This document shows, in pieces, positions 54,093 through 63,401 of a DNA stretch of 64,000 nt. Numbering within the stretch: the stretch's first letter is position 1; every line of letters starts with the position of its first letter. The notes beneath the pieces are model-generated. The model saw only the letters and a list, made by a program, of their open reading frames with translations. It was not told the origin of the DNA and did no database searches. Origin of the DNA: Flaviflexus equikiangi (GTDB taxonomy: Bacteria > Actinomycetota > Actinomycetes > Actinomycetales > Actinomycetaceae); contig NZ_CP059676.1 in NCBI RefSeq assembly GCF_014069875.1, forward strand, positions 248,001 to 312,000, given 5' to 3'. The translations under genes and the position numbers were made by a program.

Positions 54093-55091
54093 ATGACTCA
54101 AGCAAAAAAGATAATGAACGATCCGGAGAACCTTGTCGACGAGACCCTTGATGGTCTGGTCGCAGTCTCCAACGGGCTGCTCGTGCGCGATCCAGGATCA
54201 CGCGTCGTACGCAGTACGAAAATCGAGAAGGGCAAGGTCGGCCTCCTCGTCGGCGGCGGCTCCGGCCACGAACCCATGTACGGTGCCTTCGTCGGCCCCG
54301 GACTCGCCAACGCCTCCGTATCGGGAGACATCTTCGCCGCCCCCGCACCCCAGCACGTCCAGGAAGCCATCGAAGCGGCAGACGCCGGCGAAGGCGTCCT
54401 CATCGTCTACGGCAACTATGCCGGGGATGTCATGAACTTCGACATGGGTGCAGAGCTGGCAGAAGAGGACAGCGATATCGTCTCGAAGACCGTCCTCGTC
54501 CGCGACGACGTCGCAACCGATGACTACGAAGGACGCCGAGGCATCGGCGGAGCCTTCTACGTCGTCAAGGCGGCTGGCGCCGCCTGCGCCAAGGGGCTCT
54601 CCCTCGAGGAAGCCGCCGCGGTGACAGAGCGCGTCCAATACAACACCCGCACGATCGGTGTTGCCGTGCGTGCCGGCATCCTTCCCGACACGGGCAAGCG
54701 CACCTTCGAACTCGGCGATGACGAGATGGAGATCGGTTTGGGCATGCACGGGGAGGTTGGAGTCGAGCGCTCGAAGATGATGAGCGCGGACGAGCTGACC
54801 GAGAAGATGGTCGAGATGGTGACAACCGATCTGCCGTTCGAATCCGGAGACCGTGTCGCCGTCCTCATCAACAACCTCGGTGCAACGACCCAAATGGAGC
54901 TCCTCATCGTCTACCGCAAGGTCGCGGAGCTGCTCGAAGCGAAGGGCCTCACGGTCGAACGCACCGACATCGGCGCGCACTTCACGTCCCAGGACATGGC
55001 AGGCCTATCCCTCACGCTCCTCAAACTCACGGACGAGATCGCCGAACTCATCGACGCCCCCTGTGAGTCCGTCCCCTTCACCCAGGGCTGA
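54093..55091 (+). CDS. dhaK: Dihydroxyacetone kinase subunit DhaK
   Basis: The 332-residue substrate-binding subunit carries GLLVGGGSGHEPMYGAFVGP (the GGGSGHEP motif), SGDIFAAPAPQHVQEAIEAA, VLIVYGNYAGDVMNFDMGAE, DDVATDDYEGRRGIGGAFYV and GLGMHGEVGVERSKMMSADE, where the histidine of MHGE binds dihydroxyacetone covalently. Start MTQAKKIMNDPENLVDETLD is typical. It is followed three bases later by dhaL, so the two are one operon. No dhaM phosphocarrier lies in the window; it may be elsewhere, or the pair may be ATP-dependent or act on a related tetrulose. Confidence 0.94.
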   Translation: MTQAKKIMNDPENLVDETLDGLVAVSNGLLVRDPGSRVVRSTKIEKGKVGLLVGGGSGHEPMYGAFVGPGLANASVSGDIFAAPAPQHVQEAIEAADAGEGVLIVYGNYAGDVMNFDMGAELAEEDSDIVSKTVLVRDDVATDDYEGRRGIGGAFYVVKAAGAACAKGLSLEEAAAVTERVQYNTRTIGVAVRAGILPDTGKRTFELGDDEMEIGLGMHGEVGVERSKMMSADELTEKMVEMVTTDLPFESGDRVAVLINNLGATTQMELLIVYRKVAELLEAKGLTVERTDIGAHFTSQDMAGLSLTLLKLTDEIAELIDAPCESVPFTQG

Positions 55092-55094
55092 GCG

Positions 55095-55736
55095 ATGGCA
55101 ATCACGGTCGAACAGCTGCGAGAGATCCTCTCGACAGCCTGCCAAGCCATTGTCGATGCGAAAGAGGAACTCGGGGAAGCTGACCGGGCCACCGGAGACG
55201 GCGACCACGGCACCGGCATGTCCCGCGGCTTCGGAGCCGGCCTCGACGCTTTGAAAGATGCTGAACTGGCCACCGTCGGAGACGTGTTCAAGACTGTCGG
55301 AACGGCCGTTCTCAACACGAGCGGAGGCGCCTCTGGCGCCGTATTCGGCACGATGTTCCGGGCACCCGCAAAAGCACTCTCGGGAGACACTCTCGACGAT
55401 GCTGGCTATGCCGACGCTCTCGAGGTCGCGGCAGAGAAGGTTGAGGCCCGGGGCAAAGCATCACCGGGTCAGAAGACCATGCTCGACGCCCTCATCCCTG
55501 CCGCAGAAGCAGCTCGAGCAGCCGTCGGCCAGGGCCTCCCGGCCACAGCCAGGGCCGCTGCCGACGCAGCCGAGAAAGGCTCCGAAGCGACCAAGGACAT
55601 GATTGCGAAGGTCGGTAAAGCCAAATCTCTCGGCGAACGCAGCCTCGGACACCGGGACCCCGGCTCGATCTCGGTCACCATCCTCCTCACCACCATCGCC
55701 GATGGCATCGAGAAGGCGGAAGGCGGAAACGCCTAA
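55095..55736 (+). CDS. dhaL: Dihydroxyacetone kinase subunit DhaL
   Basis: The 213-residue nucleotide-binding subunit has EADRATGDGDHGTGMSRGFG with the conserved DGDHG residues that hold Mg-ADP, LNTSGGASGAVFGTMFRAPA, SPGQKTMLDALIPAAEAARA and GERSLGHRDPGSISVTILLT (family D-P-G-x-x-S motif). Length is normal. It begins three bases after dhaK. In PTS-type systems the bound ADP is rephosphorylated by DhaM. A strong hairpin follows, shared with the convergent alcohol dehydrogenase gene. Confidence 0.93.
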   Translation: MAITVEQLREILSTACQAIVDAKEELGEADRATGDGDHGTGMSRGFGAGLDALKDAELATVGDVFKTVGTAVLNTSGGASGAVFGTMFRAPAKALSGDTLDDAGYADALEVAAEKVEARGKASPGQKTMLDALIPAAEAARAAVGQGLPATARAAADAAEKGSEATKDMIAKVGKAKSLGERSLGHRDPGSISVTILLTTIADGIEKAEGGNA

Positions 55737-55757
55737 CGGGACCCTTCGTGGGCGTCC

Positions 55758-55788
55758 AGTGGAGGGGTGGCGCTGCCACCCCTCCACT
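55758..55788. terminator. Bidirectional terminator between dhaL and alcohol dehydrogenase gene
   Basis: A perfect 14-bp stem (AGTGGAGGGGTGGC / GCCACCCCTCCACT) with loop GCT touches the stop codon of the leftward dehydrogenase gene and lies 21 bases past dhaL. Confidence 0.75.
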
Positions 55789-56831
55789 CACGGTTCGACG
55801 AGGACCTTGAGATTGTCTCCGCCCCGCGCGGCCTCGAAGGCGCGATCGGCCTCCGTGAGCGGGAATGCTGCCGTGATGAGAGGGGCAAAGAGGTCCGGCT
55901 CGGCGGCGAGAAGGGCTAGCGCTTCCTCATTGTCGGCAGACGTATTCGCCGTTGAACCCGTGACGAGAAGCTCGCCGTAGTGAATGAGATTCGCGTCCAG
56001 CAGTATCTCGCCCTTGCCCGATGGCAGGCCGGCGAAGAAGTTGATCCGGCCGCCCTTCGCGCAGGCCCGCAACGCCTCCGTGAAGACCTGGCCGACCGGG
56101 GTGGCGACGATGATGGCATCCGCCCCCGCACCATCCGTCCATTCCGCCACCTGCTCCGCCAGATCGCGCTCGCGGGGATTGATCGTATGATCCGCGCCTA
56201 AGTGTTCGGCAATGTTGCGTCGATGTGGGGATGTTTGGCTGACGATGACGCGGCCAACCCCGCGATGCTTGGCGACGAGGAGAGCGATGAGACCGATCGG
56301 GCCCGCCCCACATATCAGCAGCGTGTCATCCGGTGTGAGAGCGAGCGGGCGCAGCCCGCGGATCACGGCAGCAATCGGCTCTGTCAGGGAGGCGATCGGG
56401 AGGCTGAGATGCTCGGGCACAACCAGGACGTTGCCGTTCGCGACAGCGGCGGCCGGCACGAGCAGCTGCTCGGCGAATCCGCCGTCGAAGGTCAGGCCAA
56501 CGGACTCATAGTTCTCACACAGGTTCCCGAGACCGCGCCGGCACGGCCGGCAGGTGCCGCAAGCAATATTCGGGGCGATTGCAACCGGTGTCCCGGGAGC
56601 GAAGCGATCATGGCCGCTGCGGTTCTCTCTCACCACGCCGACCGTCTCATGCCCTGGCACTCGGACCGTGCCGGGCGGGAAGAGGCGGTGCTCCCCGCGG
56701 GCAATCTTCAGATCGGTTCCGCAGATGCCAACGGCGGCAACGTCGATAACGATGTCTCCCTCGCCCGCCACCGGATCGGGGCGGTCAACAAACGCCAGCT
56801 TCCCATCGTCCTGGTATTCGTACGCCAGCAT
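55788..56831 (-). CDS. Zinc-dependent medium-chain alcohol/polyol dehydrogenase
   Basis: The 347-residue MDR enzyme starts MLAYEYQDDGKLAFVDRPDP with GGAGG six bases before the ATG. Catalytic zinc ligands are VGICGTDLKIARGEH (Cys) and VPGHETVGVV (His-Glu). The structural zinc site is IACGTCRPCRRGLGNLC (four cysteines). The nucleotide domain has LLICGAGPIGLIALLVAKHR. The pattern is close to sorbitol/threonine/erythritol-type dehydrogenases; the exact substrate cannot be read. It converges on dhaKL, and a link to dihydroxyacetone or polyol metabolism is plausible but unproven. Confidence 0.87.
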   Translation of the reverse strand: MLAYEYQDDGKLAFVDRPDPVAGEGDIVIDVAAVGICGTDLKIARGEHRLFPPGTVRVPGHETVGVVRENRSGHDRFAPGTPVAIAPNIACGTCRPCRRGLGNLCENYESVGLTFDGGFAEQLLVPAAAVANGNVLVVPEHLSLPIASLTEPIAAVIRGLRPLALTPDDTLLICGAGPIGLIALLVAKHRGVGRVIVSQTSPHRRNIAEHLGADHTINPRERDLAEQVAEWTDGAGADAIIVATPVGQVFTEALRACAKGGRINFFAGLPSGKGEILLDANLIHYGELLVTGSTANTSADNEEALALLAAEPDLFAPLITAAFPLTEADRAFEAARGGDNLKVLVEP

Positions 56832-57071
56832 GGACGCCTCCACTTTCATTTCAGCCGTGCCGCGAGCTTGCGGCCCTTCACCAACCGTACCGCCGGAGCG
56901 AGTCAGAGAGCACGGCGGTGCGCCGCAGAGCGGGTCCACGGATAACGTCACGGCCACGTACCCTATCTCGGCCGTACTCCCGGGACGATTCCTTACAAAG
57001 TGGGACCTTTGGGACGTTAACCAGGAGTTTCCCTTCTTAGAGCTGGAGCAACTATAGGAAGGTGGGACGAA

Positions 57072-59498
57072 ATGTCGGAAACACTCAGTCGTCGATCATT
57101 TGTGAAATGGTCAGGCGTGGCCGGGGGCAGTGCCGCCCTCGTGGCGACAGCAGCCCTGCTCGGCATGCCTCAGGCGCGCAGCGAGGCGGGCGATGGTGTC
57201 GCCGATGCTGAGGCGACGGTATGGTCCGCCTGCGTCGTGAACTGTGGATCCCGATGCCCGCTGAGGCTCCAGGTCAAAGACGGCACGGTCGTTCGGGTCC
57301 TTCCCGACAACACGGGCGATGACACGCTGTGGAATCGTCAGATCCGTGCGTGCGTGCGAGGCCGGAACATGCGGGAGAGGATCTACAACCCCGACCGCAT
57401 CAAGAAGCCTCTCAAGCGAGTCGGTGCCAAGCGCAGCGACGGCGAGTTCGAAGAGATTTCCTGGGATGAGGCGATCGACCTCATCGCCGAGAAGCTCCAG
57501 TACACGTATGATACGTACGGCCCGGAGGCCGTCTACCAGCAGTATGGTTCCGGCGTGTGGAACGCGCACGTGGCCAACTCCGGCGGCTGGGCCCGCCTGC
57601 TCAACCTGCTCGGCGGCCACCTGAACTACTACGGCAACTACAGCTACCTGCAGATCTCGCAGTGCACACGGTACTTCTACGGCTCGCCCGATGAGCAGAT
57701 CTCCAACTCCATCGAGGATGCGATCGAGAACTCGAAGCTGCTCGTGCTGTGGGGCAACAACCCGCTCGAGACGAGAATGTCCGGCGGCGGCAACACCTAC
57801 ACGGCCACGTTGGCGAAGAAGGCCGGGCTCAAGATCATCGTGGTCGATCCCCGATACTCGGACTCCGCATCGGTTCTCGCCGATGACTGGATCGCCCTGC
57901 GCCCCGGCACGGATGCCGCTCTCGTTGCCGGCATGGCGCACGTCATGATCACCGAGAACCTCCACGACCAGGATTTCCTGGACACGTACTGTGTGGGCTT
58001 CGACGAGAAGCACATGCCCGAGGGTGCACCGAAGAACGCCTCCTACCGCTCCTACGTGGAGGGCAAGGGAGAGGACGGCATCGAGAAGACGCCCGCGTGG
58101 GCGGCCGATATCACCGGCGTCCCAGCCTCAAAGATTCGCTCCTTCGCACGCGAAGTGGCGACGGCGAAGCCCGCCAACATTGCTCAGGGATGGGGCCCGC
58201 AGCGCCACGCCAACGGCGAGAACAGTGCGAACGCCATCTACCTCCTGGCCGCCCTGACAGGGAATGTCGGCATCCCCGGCGGCGGCACAGGCGGCCGTGA
58301 AGGCTACCTGTGGCCCTACACCCCGTGGATCGACGACGGCGTCAACCCGGTCACGACAGCGATCTCCTGCTACAAGTGGACGGACGCGATCTCGAGAGCC
58401 GAGGAGATGACAGCGACAAGGGACGGCGTCCAAGGGAAGGACCGCCTCGAAGTCGGCATCAAGTTCATGGTCGTCTACGGCTCGAACATGCTGGCCAGCC
58501 AGCACGGCGACATCAATCGCACGCGTGAGATCCTCGATGATGACTCGATGTGCGAGTTCATTGTCGGCATGGACAACCAGATGAATGCGTCGATGAAGAT
58601 GTGCGACCTCGTGCTGCCTGATACGACGACCGCGGAACGGTGGGATATCGTTCCCTCCGAGTACACGGGAGACATGGCGTACGAGATCATGATCGCCCGA
58701 GCAATCGATCCTCTCTACGAGTCGCGCTCATCGATCGAAGTGACCGGCGCTATTGCCGAACGCATGGGAATCGGCGACGAGTTCGCGGAAGGGAAGAAGA
58801 CGACGGAGGACTGGGCGCGTTGGGTCCAGGACACGGCCCGCGAGAACAATCCCGGTATGTTCCCCACCTTCGACGAACTCATCGAACAGGGCGTGTTCCG
58901 CTACACAAGCCCTGACGGTCCAACCGTTGCCCTGAAAGAGTTCCGGGACGATCCCGAAGCCAGTCCCCTCGCAACGCCCTCCGGCAAGATCGAGATCTAC
59001 TCGAGCACGCTCGCGCAGATGGCGAAGGAATGGGAGTTCCCCAATCCGCTGCCGGGCGATGAGCTGACACCGATCCCCGCCTATGTGGAGACGTGGGAGG
59101 GTCAAGCGGAAGCACGCACCAACGAGAAGTACCCGCTGCAGTGCATCGGGCACCACTTCAAGGGACGCACCCACTCAACATACGGAAACCTTGAGTCCCT
59201 GCGAGATATTCACCATCAGCGTGTGTGGATCAATGATGCCGATGCTCGCAAGCGCGGCATCGTCTCCGATGACAGGGTGACCGTGTCCAACGATCGCGGC
59301 ACGATCTCCCTGCCTGCCATGGTCACGCCCCGCATCGTCCCCGGTGTCATCTCCGTGCCACAGGGCGCCTGGATCGAGATCGACAAGGACGGAGTCGACC
59401 ACGGCGGAGCGGTCAACATGCTGACCAGCCTCCATCCCACACCCCTCGCAAAGGGCAACGGACAGCACACCAACCTTGTCGAGGTGGCAAAGGCATAA
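57072..59498 (+). CDS. dmsA: DMSO reductase-family molybdoenzyme, DmsA-type catalytic subunit
   Basis: The 808-residue protein reduces S- or N-oxides such as DMSO with molybdo-bis(MGD). A Tat signal is at the start (LSRRSFVKWSGVAGGSAALV). The [4Fe-4S] site is SACVVNCGSRCPLRLQV with IRACVRGR. The molybdenum-ligand region is LNYYGNYSYLQISQ, matching DmsA YGxYSxxQI with the serine ligand. Many further DmsA-like blocks occur: GNNPLETRMSGGGNTYTATL, AQGWGPQRHANGENS, SQHGDINRTREILDDD, and HPTPLAKGNGQHTNLVEV at the end. AAGGTGGG precedes the ATG. No DmsB, DmsC or DmsD gene is adjacent, which is odd. moeA at 5.2 kb could supply cofactor. Confidence 0.93.
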   Translation: MSETLSRRSFVKWSGVAGGSAALVATAALLGMPQARSEAGDGVADAEATVWSACVVNCGSRCPLRLQVKDGTVVRVLPDNTGDDTLWNRQIRACVRGRNMRERIYNPDRIKKPLKRVGAKRSDGEFEEISWDEAIDLIAEKLQYTYDTYGPEAVYQQYGSGVWNAHVANSGGWARLLNLLGGHLNYYGNYSYLQISQCTRYFYGSPDEQISNSIEDAIENSKLLVLWGNNPLETRMSGGGNTYTATLAKKAGLKIIVVDPRYSDSASVLADDWIALRPGTDAALVAGMAHVMITENLHDQDFLDTYCVGFDEKHMPEGAPKNASYRSYVEGKGEDGIEKTPAWAADITGVPASKIRSFAREVATAKPANIAQGWGPQRHANGENSANAIYLLAALTGNVGIPGGGTGGREGYLWPYTPWIDDGVNPVTTAISCYKWTDAISRAEEMTATRDGVQGKDRLEVGIKFMVVYGSNMLASQHGDINRTREILDDDSMCEFIVGMDNQMNASMKMCDLVLPDTTTAERWDIVPSEYTGDMAYEIMIARAIDPLYESRSSIEVTGAIAERMGIGDEFAEGKKTTEDWARWVQDTARENNPGMFPTFDELIEQGVFRYTSPDGPTVALKEFRDDPEASPLATPSGKIEIYSSTLAQMAKEWEFPNPLPGDELTPIPAYVETWEGQAEARTNEKYPLQCIGHHFKGRTHSTYGNLESLRDIHHQRVWINDADARKRGIVSDDRVTVSNDRGTISLPAMVTPRIVPGVISVPQGAWIEIDKDGVDHGGAVNMLTSLHPTPLAKGNGQHTNLVEVAKA

Positions 59499-59514
59499 CC
59501 GGAAGAACGAGGTG

Positions 59515-59545
59515 CCTGGGGGCCGGTGAACAGCCGGCCCCCAGG
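59515..59545 (+). terminator. Terminator after dmsA-type gene
   Basis: A perfect 12-bp stem (CCTGGGGGCCGG / CCGGCCCCCAGG) with a 7-base loop begins 16 bases past the stop. It confirms that no dmsB/dmsC follows in the same transcript. Confidence 0.7.
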
Positions 59546-59615
59546 TGAGCAACGCGCGTCGATGTCAGTACGCGCTTCAGGCGCACAGATAGGGGAAGAG
59601 GGATACTCTGGGACG

Positions 59616-60047
59616 ATGATGAAGCGAGTCCTGGCGATGGTGGGGGCATCCCTCCTTCTTGTCAGTGCATGCCAAAACACAGGGGATAGTGAACCTCCCG
59701 CTTCCAATGCGCCCGAAGGTGGTACGACAGCCACCTGGCAGCTGCTGAGCGAGAATCTCGACGCAGAGTCGACTGCTCTCAAGATCGGGGTGATGAGAGT
59801 CGAGTGCGCCGGGGGTGAGACCGGCACCGTCCTCCCACCGACGATCACCTACAGCGATGAGCAGATCGTCATCGAAGCCCTGGTGGCGACACTGCCGGAT
59901 GGTGCCTATACCTGCCAGAGCAACGATGTTGTGCCTCTCGAGATCACCCTCGAACAGCCCATCGGGGATCGGGAACTCATCGACGGCATCTGCCAGCCCG
60001 CCGGAGGAAACTGCACAGATGGTGGGGTGCGCTGGCCGCTACCCTAG
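59616..60047 (+). CDS. Small lipoprotein of unknown function
   Basis: The 143-residue product has a lipoprotein signal (MMKRVLAMVGASLLLVSACQ) with a lipobox LVSAC and cysteine near residue 19, so it is probably anchored outside the membrane. The mature part has a short Ser/Pro/Gly linker and a compact beta-rich domain with four further cysteines (VECAGG, YTCQSN, GICQPAG, GNCTDG), likely in two disulphides. Two adjacent ATG codons are possible starts. No family recognised. Confidence 0.7.
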   Translation: MMKRVLAMVGASLLLVSACQNTGDSEPPASNAPEGGTTATWQLLSENLDAESTALKIGVMRVECAGGETGTVLPPTITYSDEQIVIEALVATLPDGAYTCQSNDVVPLEITLEQPIGDRELIDGICQPAGGNCTDGGVRWPLP

Positions 60048-60174
60048 TGTCGAATCGAGTGGCGAGATTCATGTCTGGCTATAAGGGGCATTGGCGCCAC
60101 GCGAAGTAGCCGCACCGGCGCGATACCTGCGGAGCGCAGGACGCCGCAGAAACCGTAAAGAAAGTCACGGTCAA

Positions 60175-61550
60175 CTATCTTTGCGCCACATCCTCAGTTC
60201 CTTCGCCTCGAAGGATCAGGGCGGCGTTCTCCACGGCGGGAATCATCGTGTCGGATGCTACCGAGGCGAGATCCTCCACCATCTCTTGGAGTAGACGCGG
60301 AACAATGGCGGATTCAGAGCCGTAGAAGTGTATTTCGCGCACCACCTCATCAAGCATCGTGCTGATGTTCTGCGGCCGGTGGACGACCCTCACGTGGCCG
60401 TCTTCGTCCGCGATATAAGGGCTCGGTTCAACGACGGTGACGAGATAGCGGAAGATCCGATGGAGCTCTTGGATGCTCTGCGCTGCTGTCGCGGGATCGT
60501 TGATGCCGGGGGAGAGGGCACGATCGGCGATGTCGACAAGCTGTCGGAGGCCGAAGGCGACATCCTGATGGAGTTCACGTTCGGTGCGAAGTTCACAGGC
60601 CGAGTAGATCGTGGTGAGATCACTGTCCTCCAGCTCCCCATCCCACCAGACGCGGAGGAGAGGCTGGCCGGTCACGACAAAGTCGCCGACTGCTCGATCG
60701 ACAGTGATCACCGCATCGTGCTCACGCGCCCATCGAACGAGCTTCTTGTAGTTGATCCACACGAGAGAGCCGTGTGTGCGGGCCGAGAGGGCGATCCGAG
60801 GATCCCCGGGCCGCGGAGACCACCCAGGCCCCTGCACGGGGCCAGCATCGTCCGTGCGGACGGGATAGAGCCTCTTCGCGAGATCCAGGGTCTCCTCACC
60901 GATATCGGAGATCGCGTTAGCGACTCTCATCGAGGCCGTGATGAGACGGATGAAAGCCAGAAAGAAGCCGAGACAGCTGAGGACGAGAAGGAACGCGAGG
61001 GGAGACGGATGCTCGTGGGACGAAAGAGGTGGTCTCCTCGTCCTCGCCTCCACACATATCGGATGACGGTGAGTGAGAAGACGAAGGTTCCCAAGAACAT
61101 GGCGAGCGTGGCCTGGACGATTCGGTTGCGCAAGAATCCAGAGAGCATGCGGGGGCTGAACTGGCTGCTCACCAACTGCAGGACGACGAGAGTGATCGAG
61201 AAGATCAGCCCCGTGACGGAGATAGTCGATGAGGCGATCGTGCCCAGGACCTCCCGCGCAGCATCAGGCCCGCCCTGGAACACGAACGATAGCGTGTTCT
61301 CATCCAATCCACGTTCCCACGCCGGCAAGAGGAGCCCCAGAACGAGTGCAGCGGTGACACCCGCGGCCGGTATCGCCCAAAACGGGCTCCACAATCGATC
61401 CCAGCGCGTCCGGCTCGGAATGTTGGGGATCGAGCCGCGAATGCGATGGGTACTGGAAATCTGGTCGTTGTCATCCACAGCGCCATTGTGACACTGGTTC
61501 GACCGTGGAACATCGCCAGGACTGGGATGAGCGGAGCTTGATGACGTCAC
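60175..61550 (-). pseudogene. DUF2254 membrane protein gene with frame breaks
   Basis: The N-terminal part (from 61550) has membrane segments (FWAIPAAGVTAALVLGLLLP) and the family block IASSTISVTGLIFSITLVVL, QLVSSQFSPRMLSGFLRN, then GTFVFSLTVIRYV. The frame is lost near 61055. SFVPRAS-type sequence continues in a second frame, and PLAFLLVLSCLGFFLAFIRL onward continues in a third, ending GTEDVAQR at 60175 and including the DUF2254 block ALSPGINDPATAAQ. Two successive one-base shifts would restore it. The first ATG overlaps the regulator's stop (ATGA), indicating coupling. Either a pseudogene or sequence errors. Confidence 0.75.
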
Positions 61551-63301
61551 GTCGTCTTCAGGGCCCAGATCCGCAAGCCCAGACGAATGTCGAGAAAGCG
61601 CGGTGATCCCTGCCAGTTCGATCCGAGGAGCTCGGAGATTCGGACGAGACGTTGACGGACAGTGTTTTCGTGGACGACGAGCATGCCCGCGGTGATCTTG
61701 ATGTTCTCGTGGTTTTCCGAATAGAGCCAGGCAGTCCGCGTGAGTTCGGTGCCGTGTGCCACGTCGTAATCGATCAATGCTTGGATCTCTGAGAGGGGCG
61801 TGTAGGCGTGGGGGTCGGCGTTCTGCGCGGCGAGAATGATCCCGAGCGAGCCGAGATCGTCGGCTCTATAGATGCGATTCGTGTGCCCGAGAGCTCTGAG
61901 GGCAGACATGGCTGTCAGCGCGATAGCGTGAGCCTGGGCGAAATCTGTCGCATGGTCGACTCTGCCTCCGAGCGCGCACTGAACATCCGCGGCGGCCGAT
62001 TTCATCGCACTGATGAAGCTCCGGAGGATATCCTCCGATTCCTGAGCCGGGAGAAGGATGCAGATGTGGTCGTGGTGTTCGACGGATAGAAATCTCCGGC
62101 CGTCTATACCGTGACGCTCGGCGCTGAAGGAGAGAGAATCCCTCGTCTTTCGGTCTAGTTGCGTTCGAGAGTCTCCAACGGTTCTCAGGACGGCGACAGA
62201 GAGCGGCCCCGTGTGAAGAAGAGCCTCGAGGCGCTGCGCGCCTGACGGCGTGAGCTTCCGACGCTGTAAGAGATCGTCGATGAGTGCCTGGTCGCGTTGC
62301 CGCTCCTCGCCCCGCTGAGTTCTTTCGAACAGGAGAAGAATCCCGAGAAAAACCGCAGTTCTGGTGACGCGGGGTAGGAGTTGTTCAGGAACAGGATCGA
62401 AGACGATGACGCTTCCCAAGTGTTCAGAGTTCGACGTAGCCGCAGTTGCGGTGATCCTGTCTCGGATGGCGGGCCGTCCCGAGATGAATGCCTGTCTGCC
62501 GAGTTCGGAAGCGAAGGCTGGCAGTTCCGGTTCCCCGTGAATACTGCCTCGGGCGGCAAGCTCACCTTGAGCGTCAAGAATCGCGAGGTCGGAGCCGAGG
62601 GCCTTCGCCGCCGTGTGGGCAAAGTGATCGAGCCCGCGTCGCTGAGCCAGGCTCTCGCTGAGCAGGGCGTCCAGGTCGACAACGGTTTGGAGGGCTTGAA
62701 GCCTCTCGGCACTGTCATCGAAGCTTTCTCGCAGACCCGCAAGTGTTGCGCTGACTGCGCGAAAGCGACGGGATTGGTCAAGTGCAACGGCCGTGTGGTG
62801 GGCGATTGTCGTGACGGTATCCACGATTGTGGGGGAGAAGACGCCCGGCGTCCGGTTCGCGAGGAGGAGCGCCCCGTGCAGTGCTCCGTGGACTCTGATC
62901 GGCACGCCGAGAATCGCCCTGACGCCTTCGGTTCGCACGATTTCGTCAATGTTGTCGAGGTGAATGATGCTGGGATCGATGAGATAGTCGGCTGTTTGGA
63001 CCGTCCCGCGACCGATTGCCGCCTTGCCGAGCACCCCAGTTCCGAGCGGCATGCGGATGTGACGGTAGCCCTCTGTCTGGACGCCGGTTGAATACTGGAT
63101 GAACGTCTCTTTAGCGTCATTGAGGGAGATGTACGCCATATCTGAGTTCGTCAGATCTCGGGTGAGGGCCGTGATTCGATCGAGGACCATATCGATGTCG
63201 TGATTCGCTGCCATGAGGGACGCGATCGCTGTGACGGCCTCGAGTACGCGATTACGATGCTCGAGCCACTCGACGCGAGTGGAGTATTCTCCAGTGGCCA
63301 T
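61547..63301 (-). CDS. GAF-domain PucR/CdaR-type transcriptional regulator
   Basis: The 584-residue protein starts MATGEYSTRVEWLEHRNRVL. A GAF sensory domain is at about 20-180 (ALTRDLTNSDMAYISLNDAK, MPLGTGVLGKAAIGRGTVQT, AILGVPIRVHGALHGALLLA). A middle region of about 250 residues follows, like PucR/CdaR proteins. The C-terminal PucR helix-turn-helix is ENHENIKITAGMLVVHENTV followed by RQRLVRISELLG. Here the usual N-x-x-x-T-A-x-x-L-x-x-H-x-N-T-V-R-x-R-L pattern is clear. It is divergent from a metallo-beta-lactamase-fold gene across 100 bases containing TCACC-TCTAG-GGTGA, a possible operator. The DUF2254 gene follows, overlapping by four bases. Confidence 0.88.
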   Translation of the reverse strand: MATGEYSTRVEWLEHRNRVLEAVTAIASLMAANHDIDMVLDRITALTRDLTNSDMAYISLNDAKETFIQYSTGVQTEGYRHIRMPLGTGVLGKAAIGRGTVQTADYLIDPSIIHLDNIDEIVRTEGVRAILGVPIRVHGALHGALLLANRTPGVFSPTIVDTVTTIAHHTAVALDQSRRFRAVSATLAGLRESFDDSAERLQALQTVVDLDALLSESLAQRRGLDHFAHTAAKALGSDLAILDAQGELAARGSIHGEPELPAFASELGRQAFISGRPAIRDRITATAATSNSEHLGSVIVFDPVPEQLLPRVTRTAVFLGILLLFERTQRGEERQRDQALIDDLLQRRKLTPSGAQRLEALLHTGPLSVAVLRTVGDSRTQLDRKTRDSLSFSAERHGIDGRRFLSVEHHDHICILLPAQESEDILRSFISAMKSAAADVQCALGGRVDHATDFAQAHAIALTAMSALRALGHTNRIYRADDLGSLGIILAAQNADPHAYTPLSEIQALIDYDVAHGTELTRTAWLYSENHENIKITAGMLVVHENTVRQRLVRISELLGSNWQGSPRFLDIRLGLRIWALKTT

Positions 63302-63401
63302 GAATAAAGAGTGTACGTTCCTCCATGGCGTGTGGGCAAGATCACCTCTAGGGTGAGGTTCACGGATCGTTTTCTGCGGTCCCGGATCAGGGAGGATCAC
63401 C

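Noticed and set aside
60328-61491. 387-residue plus-strand open frame
   Set aside because: Antisense to the DUF2254 gene. It is tempting because that gene is broken, but the minus strand carries recognisable family blocks and this frame does not.
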